Below are positions 8,620 through 18,600 of a DNA stretch of 64,000 bases, piece by piece. Position 1 is the stretch's first letter. Each line of letters starts with the position of its first letter. Made by a program: the position numbers and the translations under genes. The DNA is from Flavipsychrobacter sp. (lineage in GTDB: Bacteria > Bacteroidota > Bacteroidia > Chitinophagales > Chitinophagaceae). The stretch spans positions 42,790 through 106,789 of the forward strand of contig JAEUVY010000018.1 of the NCBI GenBank assembly GCA_016786565.1, given 5' to 3'. The notes beneath the pieces are model-generated. The model ran no database searches. It worked only from the letters and a program-made list of their open reading frames with translations, and had not been told where the DNA came from.

Positions 8620-9981
8620 CTACTGCACAACCCACGCCCGCATACCATTGCATTCGCGGAACTCAGGTGCCAGCCACAGATAAAAGGTTGGCACCTTTTC
8701 TGTAACCCAGCCCTGTACTTTGTTCTGCTTTTTCTGTTCCAATGCCACCTGCTGTATCTTGCCGTAATCCTCTTTCAGATTTGCCTTGTGCGGCGATGTA
8801 CGGCTGCGCAGAAATACGATCCTGCATGACTTTTCGCGTTGGTCGTTCACAAAAACGTGCGGAGCAGAGAAACCACCCGGCTTCAAAGTATCGAGCAACA
8901 ACACCATTACAGGGTCCAGCTTCGTGATGTCGAGGTCCGAACCACCGGTCTGGGGGTCATTGACCATGCCACCTGTGCGCTTCGCGGCCTCATCGGTCGA
9001 GAATTTGCCCACCGCTTCCTGAAAAGACATTTTACCGCTGGTCACCAACTTGTGCACACTGTCCAGTTTTGCCAGTGCCTTGTTCACGTCAGATGTAGTG
9101 ATGGTAGGTTTTATGAGAATGTGACGCAGATCGCACTCATCGCCACGGCGACTGATCATCTGAATGATATGGTAACCGAATTTAGTCTTCACGATCGGCG
9201 ATATCTCGCCGTTCTGCAGCTTGAATGCCGCACTCAAAAACTCAGGCACCCAGGGGCCGTTGCGAGTAACCCCGTCATAACGACCACCGTTATCGCGGCT
9301 GCCCGGGTCCTCACTGTAAGATCCGGCAGCGGCCTCAAAACTCATGCGACCTTCAATGATCTTCTTGCGTATATCTTCAATATTGTCGTGGGCGTAGTCC
9401 TCCATTTCCTGACTCACCTTCGGATCGATCACTATTTGTCCCACCTCTACTGTTGCAGGGAAGAACGGCAGGCTGTCCACCGGTATCTTTTTATAAAAGG
9501 CTTCCACCTCGGCCGGGGTGATCTTCACATTCTCAAATATCTTCTCGGTGATCTTCTGAGCCAGCATCTGCTCACGTATCACATCTCTGTATTCTTCCTT
9601 CAGTTGAAACACGGTTTTACCCGATATCTGCTCCAGCTTTTCCTTCGAGCCGTACATCTGGGTGAAATAGCGCAAACGGTTATCCAGTTGACCCTCCACA
9701 TCATCATCGCTCACGGTCACACTATCCCTGTCGGCCTGCTCCATCATCATCTTCTGCGATACCATCTGCTGCAACACAAAGCAACGGGCGTTTGCCGTGT
9801 CAAAGCCCGGCTCCTGCATAGCAGCCTGTGCTATCTGCGACTCCAGTTCCGACTGCAGAATGATACGGTTTCGTCCTATTATGGCAATTACTTTATCAAG
9901 GCTCTTTTGCGCCATACACACAGGCGCAACGGCGATCATGGCCACAGCCGCAAGAAACCTTCCCTTATTTGAAAAACTCAT
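8620..9981 (-). CDS. SurA-like periplasmic peptidylprolyl isomerase/chaperone
   Basis: A 453-aa exported foldase. It has a signal peptide (1-24, ending CMAQ), then a SurA-type N-terminal helical chaperone domain starting LDKVIAIIGRNRIILQSE. Two parvulin (PpiC) domains follow, roughly 175-275 and 280-385; the first contains DPGSRDNGGRYDG and FGYHIIQM, the second LRHILIKP and DEAAKRTGGM. The likely role is assistance to outer-membrane protein folding in the periplasm. It converges with the upstream membrane-protein gene across only 14 bp, with no clear terminator. Confidence 0.87.
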   Translation of the reverse strand: MSFSNKGRFLAAVAMIAVAPVCMAQKSLDKVIAIIGRNRIILQSELESQIAQAAMQEPGFDTANARCFVLQQMVSQKMMMEQADRDSVTVSDDDVEGQLDNRLRYFTQMYGSKEKLEQISGKTVFQLKEEYRDVIREQMLAQKITEKIFENVKITPAEVEAFYKKIPVDSLPFFPATVEVGQIVIDPKVSQEMEDYAHDNIEDIRKKIIEGRMSFEAAAGSYSEDPGSRDNGGRYDGVTRNGPWVPEFLSAAFKLQNGEISPIVKTKFGYHIIQMISRRGDECDLRHILIKPTITTSDVNKALAKLDSVHKLVTSGKMSFQEAVGKFSTDEAAKRTGGMVNDPQTGGSDLDITKLDPVMVLLLDTLKPGGFSAPHVFVNDQREKSCRIVFLRSRTSPHKANLKEDYGKIQQVALEQKKQNKVQGWVTEKVPTFYLWLAPEFRECNGMRAWVVQ

Positions 9982-10073
9982 GGAAACTAAAATGAATAGA
10001 TGCTGACTGGCAAATTTAACCTTTTTGTGCCCCTCTTACCAACACAGGGTATATTTTAACTTTTATATAGTCT

Positions 10074-10442
10074 TTACCACTTTTTGAAGATCACGTACAC
10101 AGCAAGCACTATGAGCCCGAACCCTACCAGATGATTCCACTCAAACTTTTGCTTGAAAACAATGGCCGAGAAAGCCATAAACACTACCAGAGTTATCGCC
10201 TCCTGAATAGTTTTCAGCTCTACCAGGCTGAAAGGTCCTCCCTGCCCCTTGAACCCGATGCGGTTGGCCGGAACCTGAAACACGTATTCAAAAAACGCCA
10301 TCCCCCAGCTCAGCAGGATAACGGTGAACAGCCCGGGGTTCCGCAGCCATTCTATCTCCTTGAATTTCAAGTGACCATACCATGCAAAAGTCATGAATGT
10401 ATTGGATATCAACAGCAAAAATATCGTTGTCAGTGCCTTCAT
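10074..10442 (-). CDS. DMT-type small membrane protein (DUF486)
   Basis: A 122-aa integral membrane protein with four predicted helices, typical of DUF486/EamA-like half-size transporters. Recognisable stretches are NTFMTFAWYGHLKF, FFEYVFQVPANRIG and the C-terminal ...GLIVLAVYVIFKKW. Substrate is unknown. The start is the ATG at 10442; a longer frame from a TTG at 10451 would begin inside the promoter. A promoter-like TTG-N18-TACCTTTG lies immediately upstream. Confidence 0.85.
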   Translation of the reverse strand: MKALTTIFLLLISNTFMTFAWYGHLKFKEIEWLRNPGLFTVILLSWGMAFFEYVFQVPANRIGFKGQGGPFSLVELKTIQEAITLVVFMAFSAIVFKQKFEWNHLVGFGLIVLAVYVIFKKW

Positions 10443-10448
10443 ATAATG

Positions 10449-10477
10449 CAAAGGTACCTGCTCCCGTTTTCTATCAA
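10449..10477 (-). promoter_or_regulatory. Bacteroidota-type promoter of the DMT gene
   Basis: On the minus strand TTG (10477-10475), 18 bases, then TACCTTTG (10456-10449) fits TTG-N17-23-TAnnTTTG exactly. Only six bases separate the -7 element from the ATG, so the transcript would have almost no leader. Confidence 0.55.
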
Positions 10478-10518
10478 AATATATAAGGCACCCTAAGAAA
10501 CATTTATTGAGCTCAGTT

Positions 10519-10552
10519 TTGGGCTACTTATGACCTCAATCGTTTACCTTTG
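10519..10552 (+). promoter_or_regulatory. Bacteroidota-type promoter of metH
   Basis: TTG at 10519-10521 (within TTTTG), 23 bases, then TACCTTTG at 10545-10552 matches the Bacteroidota promoter pattern. The metH ATG is 23 bases downstream. No cobalamin or SAM riboswitch-like structure is visible in the short leader. Confidence 0.5.
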
Positions 10553-10575
10553 CACGATTTTTAGCAATAATATTA

Positions 10576-13290
10576 ATGTCTGAAATTAGACCATATTTAC
10601 GGCTTAGCGGACTGGAGCCACTCGTAGTGCGGCCCGAGACGAACTTCGTCAACGTAGGCGAACGTACTAACGTTACCGGTTCCAAAAAGTTTGCGCGGCT
10701 TATACGTGAAAACCAATACGAAGAAGCCCTTTCCGTGGCTCGCCAGCAGGTGGAAAACGGTGCGCAGATCCTCGACATAAACATGGACGACGCCCTGTTG
10801 GACGGAGTGCAGGCAATGACCACTTTCGTGAACTTGCTGCAGGCCGAACCCGACATCGCGCGTATTCCTATCATGCTCGACTCCTCAAAGTTTGCCATTA
10901 TCGAGGCAGGACTTAAGTGCATTCAGGGCAAATGTATCGTCAACTCCATCTCTATGAAAGAAGGAGAAGGCAAGTTTATAGAGCAGGCCATCACCTGCCT
11001 CAGCTACGGCGCATCGGTCATCGTAATGGCATTCGATGAGCAGGGCCAGGCCGACACCCTGCAACGCAGGGTGGATATATGCGAGCGCGCCTACAACATT
11101 CTCACTAAAAAAGTAGGTTTTCATCCGCAGGACATCATATTCGACCCCAACATATTCGCTATTGCCACAGGCATAGAAGAACACAATAACTATGGTGTTG
11201 ACTTCATTGAGGCAACACGCATCATAAAACAAAAAATGCCGCTCACCCGCGTCAGCGGTGGTGTCAGCAACATTTCATTCTCCTTCCGCGGCAACGATGT
11301 GGTACGCGAGGCTATGCACAGCGTATTCCTGTACCACGCCATCAAAGCGGGCATGGATATGGGCATTGTAAATGCCGGTGCGCTGGTAGTGTATGACGAA
11401 ATAGAACCAAAACTGCGCGAACTGTGCGAGGATGTGGTCCTGAACCGCAACCCCGATGCCACCGAAAAACTGGTGACTTTTGCCGAAACGGTAAAAGCGA
11501 AAGGAAAAGAAGAGAAAAAAGACGATGCCTGGAGGGCCGCTGCTGTAGAAGACCGACTGAAACACGCACTGGTGAACGGTATTACCGACTTCATAGACGC
11601 CGATACTGAAGAAGCACGACAGAAATATCCTAAACCGCTCGATGTCATAGAAGGTCCGCTGATGGACGGAATGAACGTGGTGGGCGACCTCTTCGGCAGC
11701 GGAAAGATGTTCCTGCCGCAGGTAGTAAAAAGCGCCCGTGTCATGAAAAAGAGCGTAGCCTATCTTTTCCCGTTCATTGAAGCAGAAAAAGAAGAACGAC
11801 GCAAAGCACACCTGGCTGCCGGAACAACCAATGAAGAAGCTGCAGGCGCTGCCAAGATCCTCATGGCTACCGTGAAGGGCGATGTACACGACATTGGCAA
11901 GAACATTGTGGGTGTAGTGCTTGGCTGCAACGGGTATGAGGTCATAGATCTGGGTGTGATGGTGCCTGCCGACAAGATCCTCGACACGGCCCAGAGAGAG
12001 AATGTGGACATCATTGGCCTTAGCGGGCTCATTACGCCATCGCTCGACGAGATGGTTCACGTGGCAAAAGAAATGAAACGCAGGGGCATGAAACAGCCAC
12101 TGCTCATAGGCGGCGCCACTACCAGCCGCATGCACACTGCGGTAAAAATAGCTCCGCAATATGATAATGGTGTGGTGTATGTGCTGGACGCCAGCCGTAG
12201 CGTAACCGTTGCCGGCAACCTGCTGAACAAAGACCAGAAGCAGACCTTCCTCAGTGGCATCAATACCGAATACAACAAGCTGCGCGACGACTTTGAGAAT
12301 AAAAAGACAGTGAAGCAGTATATTTCATTTGCCGAGGCGCAGGCAAACCCTGTTGCTATAAAATGGGACGGCTACACACCACCCCGCCCCAATGAGATGG
12401 GCGTAAAGGTGTTTGCCGATTACGACCTGTCCGAGATACGCAACTATATCGACTGGGGTCCTTTTTTCATTTCTTGGGAAATGAAAGGCAAATTCCCGGA
12501 AATATTGAATGATGCTACCATAGGCGCGGAAGCCACAAAGTTGTACAACGACGCGAACGCGATGCTCGACAAGATCATTGCTGAAAAATGGCTCACTGCC
12601 AAAGGAGTAGTAGGCTTCTGGGAAGCAGACAAGATCGCACCCGACACCATTGTGGTGAAAAATGAACAGGGTGGCGAACTGACCACGCTTGAAATGTTGC
12701 GTCAGCAGATCAAAAAAGCCGATGGACAACCAAGTTTCTCTCTGGCCGACTTCGTAAGACCATACGACCCGCATTCAGGCATAAAAGACTACATGGGCGC
12801 GTTTGCAGTGAGCATTCACGGCATAGAGCCGCACATTCAGCGTTTTATGACCGACCACGACGACTACAGCAAGATCATGCTGCAGGCCATAGCCGACAGG
12901 TTGGCCGAAGCATTCGCTGAAGTGCTGCACAAAAGAACCCGCACCTCCTTCTGGGGCTACATCCCCGACGAAAGCATTGCCATAGAAGAACTGGTAAAAG
13001 AGAAGTACCAGGGCATCCGCCCCGCCCCGGGCTACCCGGCCTGCCCCGACCACACTGAAAAGATCAAACTGTTCAACCTGCTGAACGCCAATGAGAATGC
13101 CGGTATCACCCTTACCGAATCGTTGGCAATGTACCCCGCATCCTCGGTTTGCGGCTGGTATTTCAGCCACCCGGAAAGCACATATTTTGGAATAAATAAG
13201 ATAAATGACGACCAATTGCATGACTATGCACACCGCAAAGGCATGAGTGTGGACGAGATCAGCAAGTGGTTATCTCCTATATTGGAGTGA
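10576..13290 (+). CDS. metH: Cobalamin-dependent methionine synthase, split form lacking the homocysteine domain
   Basis: A 904-aa protein holding the pterin-binding, cobalamin-binding and reactivation modules of MetH. Motifs: [15 protein letters not shown] near the start (26-40), the B12 motif DVHDIG (436-441) with H438 as the expected axial ligand, and [12 protein letters not shown] (about 815-826) in the SAM-binding activation domain. Full-length MetH is about 1200 aa and begins with a zinc homocysteine-binding domain; that part is absent here and not encoded next door. In Bacteroidota it is typically a separate gene, so the enzyme is probably two-part. The next frame opens inside the last codons of metH. 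Confidence 0.93.
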   Translation: MSEIRPYLRLSGLEPLVVRPETNFVNVGERTNVTGSKKFARLIRENQYEEALSVARQQVENGAQILDINMDDALLDGVQAMTTFVNLLQAEPDIARIPIMLDSSKFAIIEAGLKCIQGKCIVNSISMKEGEGKFIEQAITCLSYGASVIVMAFDEQGQADTLQRRVDICERAYNILTKKVGFHPQDIIFDPNIFAIATGIEEHNNYGVDFIEATRIIKQKMPLTRVSGGVSNISFSFRGNDVVREAMHSVFLYHAIKAGMDMGIVNAGALVVYDEIEPKLRELCEDVVLNRNPDATEKLVTFAETVKAKGKEEKKDDAWRAAAVEDRLKHALVNGITDFIDADTEEARQKYPKPLDVIEGPLMDGMNVVGDLFGSGKMFLPQVVKSARVMKKSVAYLFPFIEAEKEERRKAHLAAGTTNEEAAGAAKILMATVKGDVHDIGKNIVGVVLGCNGYEVIDLGVMVPADKILDTAQRENVDIIGLSGLITPSLDEMVHVAKEMKRRGMKQPLLIGGATTSRMHTAVKIAPQYDNGVVYVLDASRSVTVAGNLLNKDQKQTFLSGINTEYNKLRDDFENKKTVKQYISFAEAQANPVAIKWDGYTPPRPNEMGVKVFADYDLSEIRNYIDWGPFFISWEMKGKFPEILNDATIGAEATKLYNDANAMLDKIIAEKWLTAKGVVGFWEADKIAPDTIVVKNEQGGELTTLEMLRQQIKKADGQPSFSLADFVRPYDPHSGIKDYMGAFAVSIHGIEPHIQRFMTDHDDYSKIMLQAIADRLAEAFAEVLHKRTRTSFWGYIPDESIAIEELVKEKYQGIRPAPGYPACPDHTEKIKLFNLLNANENAGITLTESLAMYPASSVCGWYFSHPESTYFGINKINDDQLHDYAHRKGMSVDEISKWLSPILE

Positions 13291-13327
13291 CAAGTGGTCC
13301 GGAAACGGGCAAAAATTAATTAGTAAA

Positions 13328-14008
13328 GTGAACGGATCATCCGATAATACAAGCAGTGCCGATACAGCGATAGTTAAGTCTCCTGTTGTGACCGGCTTTG
13401 CAAATTTCATTTCAGTCATCTGCCACCCGGTATTCATGCCGCTGGCTATGTCCGTAGCGCTGTGGAAACTGGCACCTGCCGGGTTCACCGGCATGAGCGG
13501 TAAACAATTGATGTTGCTTTTTGTCAGCATAGGGGTGTCTACCGCTTTTTTCCCAATGTTCGCAATCCTGCTCATGAAACCGTTGGGCTTCATCAGCAGC
13601 TACAAAATGCCATCGGCCCGCGAGCGCACCATCCCACTAATGGCCACCATGATCTTCTATTTCTGGATCAGCCACGTCCTCAACAACATGGCCGGTGCCG
13701 TGCCGCAGATCCTCAAGATCCTGATGCTGGGCAACTTCTGGGGCATCATCCTTATATTTATCGCCAACATATTTACTCGCGTCAGCATGCATACAGCTGC
13801 CGCCGGCGGAATAATAGGCATTATCATTGTCCTTATGATCAGTAGCTCGGTCAACATGATCTTGCCCCTGTTCGGTGCCATACTGCTGGCCGGTATTATC
13901 GGGTCGGCACGGCTGTATCTCGGAGCCCACCAGCGCGGCGATGTATGGCTCGGCTATGTAATAGGCATTATTGTTCAGTTAGGTGCATATATTTACATAA
14001 ACATCTGA
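13328..14008 (+). CDS. PAP2-like integral membrane protein
   Basis: A mostly hydrophobic protein, 226 aa from the GTG chosen here, with about six membrane helices. Near the C-terminus ARLYLGAHQRGDVWLGYVIG resembles the third PAP2 phosphatase signature (R-x5-H-x3-D), and SMHTAAAGG sits where PSGH would be expected, so the second signature is altered. It may be a lipid-phosphate phosphatase relative or an inactive paralogue. Start is uncertain: the open frame runs back to an ATG at 13247 inside metH, but the first 27 codons there are not membrane-protein-like; GTG 13328 leaves a 37-bp gap to metH. Confidence 0.6.
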   Translation: MNGSSDNTSSADTAIVKSPVVTGFANFISVICHPVFMPLAMSVALWKLAPAGFTGMSGKQLMLLFVSIGVSTAFFPMFAILLMKPLGFISSYKMPSARERTIPLMATMIFYFWISHVLNNMAGAVPQILKILMLGNFWGIILIFIANIFTRVSMHTAAAGGIIGIIIVLMISSSVNMILPLFGAILLAGIIGSARLYLGAHQRGDVWLGYVIGIIVQLGAYIYINI

Positions 14009-14048
14009 TAACTAAACTCTATTCCCAAATAGTTATTCACCCCCACTA

Positions 14049-14081
14049 TTGTTTTAATTTTCTCATTGTTACTTAAATTTG
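14049..14081 (+). promoter_or_regulatory. Bacteroidota-type promoter of the desaturase gene
   Basis: TTG (14049-14051), 22 bases, TAAATTTG (14074-14081). The desaturase ATG begins only three bases later, so transcription would start at or inside the start codon, implying a leaderless mRNA. Confidence 0.5.
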
Positions 14082-14084
14082 TGC

Positions 14085-15068
14085 ATGCTTACAGGTAAAG
14101 AACTTATTCTGGCAACAAAACCGTTTGCGAAAGAGATCCGCTGGAAAAGTTGGTATTACACCATTACTTCATTCCTTCTTCTCATTGGCACCACTGCCGG
14201 TGCAGGCTATTTCGACAACATCTGGCTTCGTCTACTCTGCAGTATCGGAGCGGCCTTGCTGCTGGCAAGGGTATTCATCATCTTTCACGATTACCAGCAC
14301 CACACAATTCTGCGTGGATCGGCGATCGCTGATTTCATGTTCACTGTGTTCGGGGTGTACATGATCACACCACCCAACATCTGGAAACGGTCGCACGACC
14401 ACCACCACGCGCACAACGCCAAGTTGTTCAGCGCCAGCATCGGGTCCTATCCGATCATGACCCGACAGAAATTTATGGAAGCATCCCGCGCCGAAAGGTT
14501 CGGATACCTGGCCGTGAGGCATCCCATCAATATGTTCTTCGCCTACTTCACCACATTCTCTTACGGTATGTGTGTACAGTCGTTCCTCAGTAGCCCACGC
14601 CGCCACTGGGATTCGCTGGCTACCCTCCTGCTGCATTACACTATAGCGGTTTTCCTCATCATCAAGTTCGGCTGGCTTACGTGGTTCCTCACATTCTTCC
14701 TGCCATTCTTCATCTCGCACATGCTGGGAGCTTATCTGTTCTATGCGCAACACAATTTCCCCGGAGCCATCTTCAGGAAAAATGCAGAATGGACCTACAC
14801 ACACGCGGCGCTTGAATCATCAAGCTTCATGGATCTTAATCCGTTCATGCAGTGGGTTACCGCAAACATAGGTTTCCACCACATCCATCACCTCAACGCC
14901 AAGATCCCGTTCTACCGCCTGCCTGAAGCTATGGCCGCTATACCTGAATTACAAACGGCTAAAGTGACCACGCTGAAGCCTTCAGACATCGCTGCTTGTC
15001 TGCGCCTCAAGGTTTGGGACGCCGACCAGAACAAGATGATCGGTTGGGACGAAATGAAAACCGCATAA
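14085..15068 (+). CDS. Membrane fatty acid desaturase
   Basis: A 327-aa membrane di-iron desaturase. All three histidine boxes are present: HDYQHH (68-73), HDHHHAHN (104-111) and HHIHH (265-269), with hydrophobic helices between boxes two and three. It should introduce a double bond into fatty acyl chains at the cytoplasmic membrane, for example in adjusting fluidity; regiospecificity cannot be read. The frame could start at a TTG (14079), but that overlaps the promoter core, so the ATG at 14085 is preferred. Confidence 0.88.
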   Translation: MLTGKELILATKPFAKEIRWKSWYYTITSFLLLIGTTAGAGYFDNIWLRLLCSIGAALLLARVFIIFHDYQHHTILRGSAIADFMFTVFGVYMITPPNIWKRSHDHHHAHNAKLFSASIGSYPIMTRQKFMEASRAERFGYLAVRHPINMFFAYFTTFSYGMCVQSFLSSPRRHWDSLATLLLHYTIAVFLIIKFGWLTWFLTFFLPFFISHMLGAYLFYAQHNFPGAIFRKNAEWTYTHAALESSSFMDLNPFMQWVTANIGFHHIHHLNAKIPFYRLPEAMAAIPELQTAKVTTLKPSDIAACLRLKVWDADQNKMIGWDEMKTA

Positions 15069-15121
15069 TAAAATCAATAATAGCCCTGACCGCTATCACC
15101 CGGCGTTGCGGAACTAATATG

Positions 15122-15129
15122 TACATTTG
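15122..15129 (+). promoter_or_regulatory. Candidate -7 element upstream of the metal-efflux operon
   Basis: TACATTTG matches TAnnTTTG, 22 bases before the first operon gene. The nearest upstream TTG (15106-15108) is only 13 bases away, shorter than usual, so support is partial. Confidence 0.3.
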
Positions 15130-15151
15130 CTATAAATAATTCATATACTAT

Positions 15152-15529
15152 TTGCGAAAACTGGCGTTACATATCATCATTGTCTTCACAGCACTGAATA
15201 TTGTGACGCTCAACAATTTCTCGCGTCTCCCTGTCATCTTCATTCACTTTGCCGAACACCTGGAAAAGAACAAAGCAATCACTTTGTTCAGCTTCCTCAG
15301 CATGCACTACAATGGTTCAGACGCCGTAGACTCCGACAACGAGAAAGACAAGCAGCTTCCATTCAAGAGCCCGACTTCCGGACAGATCACCAACTTTATG
15401 CACCCTGGTCATGTCGCTATAGAACTGCCGGGGCAGCACATTTCTATACCTGCACTGCGGGCTGTATTTGTGCCTTCGTTCGTTCCAAAAGAAGTTCACG
15501 CCTCTCTTTTCCGACCTCCCATTGCATAG
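15152..15529 (+). CDS. Small exported protein preceding the CusA efflux gene, unknown function
   Basis: A 125-aa protein starting at a TTG codon, with an N-terminal hydrophobic helix (about 4-22) that may be an uncleaved signal or anchor. The recognisable central part is HFAEHLEK...FLSMHY...NEKDKQLPFKS. From memory, similar short proteins with the LPFKS motif precede CusA/CzcA-type genes in other Bacteroidota, which suggests a role linked to heavy-metal efflux, but no catalytic or metal-binding signature is evident. It lies 86 bp upstream of the large efflux ORF on the same strand. Confidence 0.6.
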   Translation: MRKLALHIIIVFTALNIVTLNNFSRLPVIFIHFAEHLEKNKAITLFSFLSMHYNGSDAVDSDNEKDKQLPFKSPTSGQITNFMHPGHVAIELPGQHISIPALRAVFVPSFVPKEVHASLFRPPIA

Positions 15530-15615
15530 TACTCTTTTCCGATAGATACCGGGCCCTGCACACGTTCGCGTTTGCAGCAACGGAGTAATTTTCAATTTCA
15601 AACTATCAATGTACC

Positions 15616-18600
15616 ATGCTGGATAAGATCATTCAATTCTCCATTAAGAATAAACTGATCGTGTTCCTCTTTGTTGCCGGCCTCATAGGCTGGGGAGCAT
15701 TGGAGGTAACGCGACTACCCATAGATGCCGTACCCGATATCACCGACAATCAGGTACAGATCATCACCGTATCCCCGTCATTGGGCGCACCGGATATAGA
15801 ACGCCTCATTACCTTTCCGGTTGAACAGGCCTGTAGTTCCATCCCCGGCCTGAAACAGATGCGCAGCTTCTCACGGTTCGGACTGTCGCTGGTTACTGTC
15901 GTATTCCACGACGATGTGGATATCTACCGCGCCCGCCAGATGGTGAGCGAACAACTTCCGAAGGTGCGTCAGGACCTTCCCAACGGCGTAGGTAACCCCG
16001 AACTGGCACCCGTGACCACCGGCCTGGGCGAGATATACCAATACGTACTGCGCCCTGCAAAAGGCTACGAGAAGAAGTACGATGCCATGGCCCTGCGCAC
16101 CCTGCAGGACTGGGTAGTGCGCAGGCAGCTGCTGGGCACACCGGGCGTTGCTGAGGTATCAAGCTTTGGCGGCAAGCTGAAACAGTACGAGATCGCCGTT
16201 GATCAGGACAGGCTCAATTCTCACAAGCTTACCATCAGCGATATCTTCTCTGCACTCGAAAAGAACAACCAGAACACCGGCGGTGCCTACATAGAAAAAG
16301 GCCCCACCGTTCTCTACATCCGCAGCGAGGGTCTCACCAAGTCTCTGGAAGACATAGGCCAGATCGTAGTAAAATCGCTGCCCGATGGTACCCCTGTCCT
16401 CATTCGCGATGTAGCTACCGTGCAATTTGGCAATGCCATCAGGTACGGCGCCATGACCTACAACGATCAGGGCGAGGTGGCCGGTGCCGTGGTGATGATG
16501 CTGAAGGGCGAAAATTCATCAGCCGTCATCAAAAAGGTAAAGGCACGCATCGTGGAGATACAGAAAATGCTGCCTCCCGGAGTGGTTCTGGAACCCTTCC
16601 TCGACCGTACCAAGATGGTGAATAATGCCATCAGCACTGTAGAGACCAACCTGCTGGAAGGAGCACTCATCGTAATATTCGTACTCGTATTCTTCCTTGG
16701 CAATCTGCGTGCCGGTCTCATAGTATCGTCTGTCATTCCGCTTTCCATGCTGTTTGCCATCATCCTCATGAACATGTTCGGGGTGGGTGGCAACCTCATG
16801 TCGCTCGGCGCTATCGACTTCGGCCTCATTGTAGACGGATCGGTTATTGTGGTCGAGGCCATTTTGCACCGGTTTGCGCATGGGCGGCATTTCCGCAACA
16901 TATCCTCCATAGACCAGAAACAAATGGACGAAGAGGTGGGCCATTCCACCGGCGGCATGATAACCTCTGCTGTTTTCAGCCAGATCATCATCCTCATCGT
17001 GTACCTGCCCATCCTTTCGCTACAGGGCATTGAGGGCAAGATGTTCCGCCCTATGGCATACACCATTGCGTTTGCCATATTGGGCGCCTTCCTGCTGTCA
17101 ATAACGTATGTACCCATGATGTCGGCTTTGGTGCTCAGCAAAAAGCTGAACCACAAAGACACAATCACCGACAAGCTCATTACGTGGCTCGATCGTAAGT
17201 ATCTGCCCATGCTGCGCAAAGTCCTCACCATACCCAAACTGGCCATCACAGCGGCACTGGCGCTGTTCGCTGCGTCTATCGTGTTGCTCATGGGCCTGGG
17301 TGGAGAGTTCATCCCTCAGCTTGAGGAAGGCGATTTTGCAGTAGAGACCCGCTTGCTCACCGGCAGCAATCTATCCAACACCATTAAGTCAACTCAACAA
17401 GCCTCAGGCATACTGCTGAAGAAGTTCCCCGAGGTCACCAAGGTGGTTACCAAAATAGGTAGCTCAGAGATACCCACCGACCCTATGCCGCTGGAAGCAG
17501 CCGACATGATCCTGGTGCTCAAGGACAAAAAAGAATGGACCTCCGCCAAAACATTTGCCGAGCTGAGCGAAAAAATGACCAAAGAACTGGAAGCCGTTCC
17601 CGGCATATCAGTTGGCTTTCAGTTTCCGGTACAGATGCGCTTCAACGAGTTGATGACAGGGGCCCGTCAGGATGTGGTCTGCAAGATATTCGGCGAGAAC
17701 CTCGATACACTGGCGCACTATGCCCACCACCTTGCCAACATTGCCCGCTCTATAGACGGTGCTACAAACGTTTATGAAGAAAAGGTGACCGGCATGCCGC
17801 AGGTCATCATTAACTACAACCGCGGGGCCATGGCAAAATACGGCCTCAACGTGCAGGACGTGAACGACGTTGTGAACGCAGGCTTCGCGGGCCAGGTGGC
17901 CGGACAGGTCTACGAAGGCGAAAAACGCTTCGATATGGTAGTGAGGCTGGCCGGTGACGCCCGCAAAAAGGTGGCGGACATCCGCAACCTGCGTATCAGC
18001 ACCCCATCGGGCCTGCAGATACCATTGCAGCAGGTGGCCGACATCACCGAGGTGGCCGGTGTGAACCAGGTGCAGCGCGAGCAGACACGCCGCCGAATCA
18101 TTGTAGGCTTCAACATCAGCGGTCGCGATGTGCAGACCATCGTACACGAGCTGCAGCAGAAAGTGGGCAAAGAACTCAACCTTCCCCGCGAATACTCCAT
18201 TACCTACGGTGGCACATTCGAGAACATGACCGCGGCTGCCGAGAGGCTGACCATTGTAGTGCCAATTGCGCTGCTGCTCATCTTCCTGCTGCTCTATTTC
18301 GCATTCGGATCTGTGAAGCAGGGACTGCTCATCTATAGCGCCATTCCCCTCTCGGCCACGGGCGGCATCTTCGCGCTATGGGCCCGTGGCATGCCGTTCA
18401 GCATTTCGGCAGGTGTGGGCTTCATTGCGCTCTTCGGTGTGGCCGTGCTCAACGGCATCTTGCTGGTTTCCGAATTCAACCGCCTGAAGAAAGAAGGCTG
18501 GACCGATGTGAACCGCATCATTATTCACGCCACCAAATCAAAACTGCGCGCCGTGCTCATGACAGCGCTCGTGCCGTCGCTGGGCTTTATCCCTATGGCC

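Noticed and set aside
8839..9972. A 377-codon open frame on the plus strand across the SurA-like gene
   Set aside because: Antisense shadow of a clear parvulin/SurA protein; no signal, domain or plausible start.
10452..10575. Cobalamin or SAM riboswitch upstream of metH
   Set aside because: The leader after the promoter core is only about 20 bases and no riboswitch motif or large fold is seen.
11275..12159. A 294-codon minus-strand frame inside metH
   Set aside because: Shadow of metH, whose motifs are intact in the plus strand.
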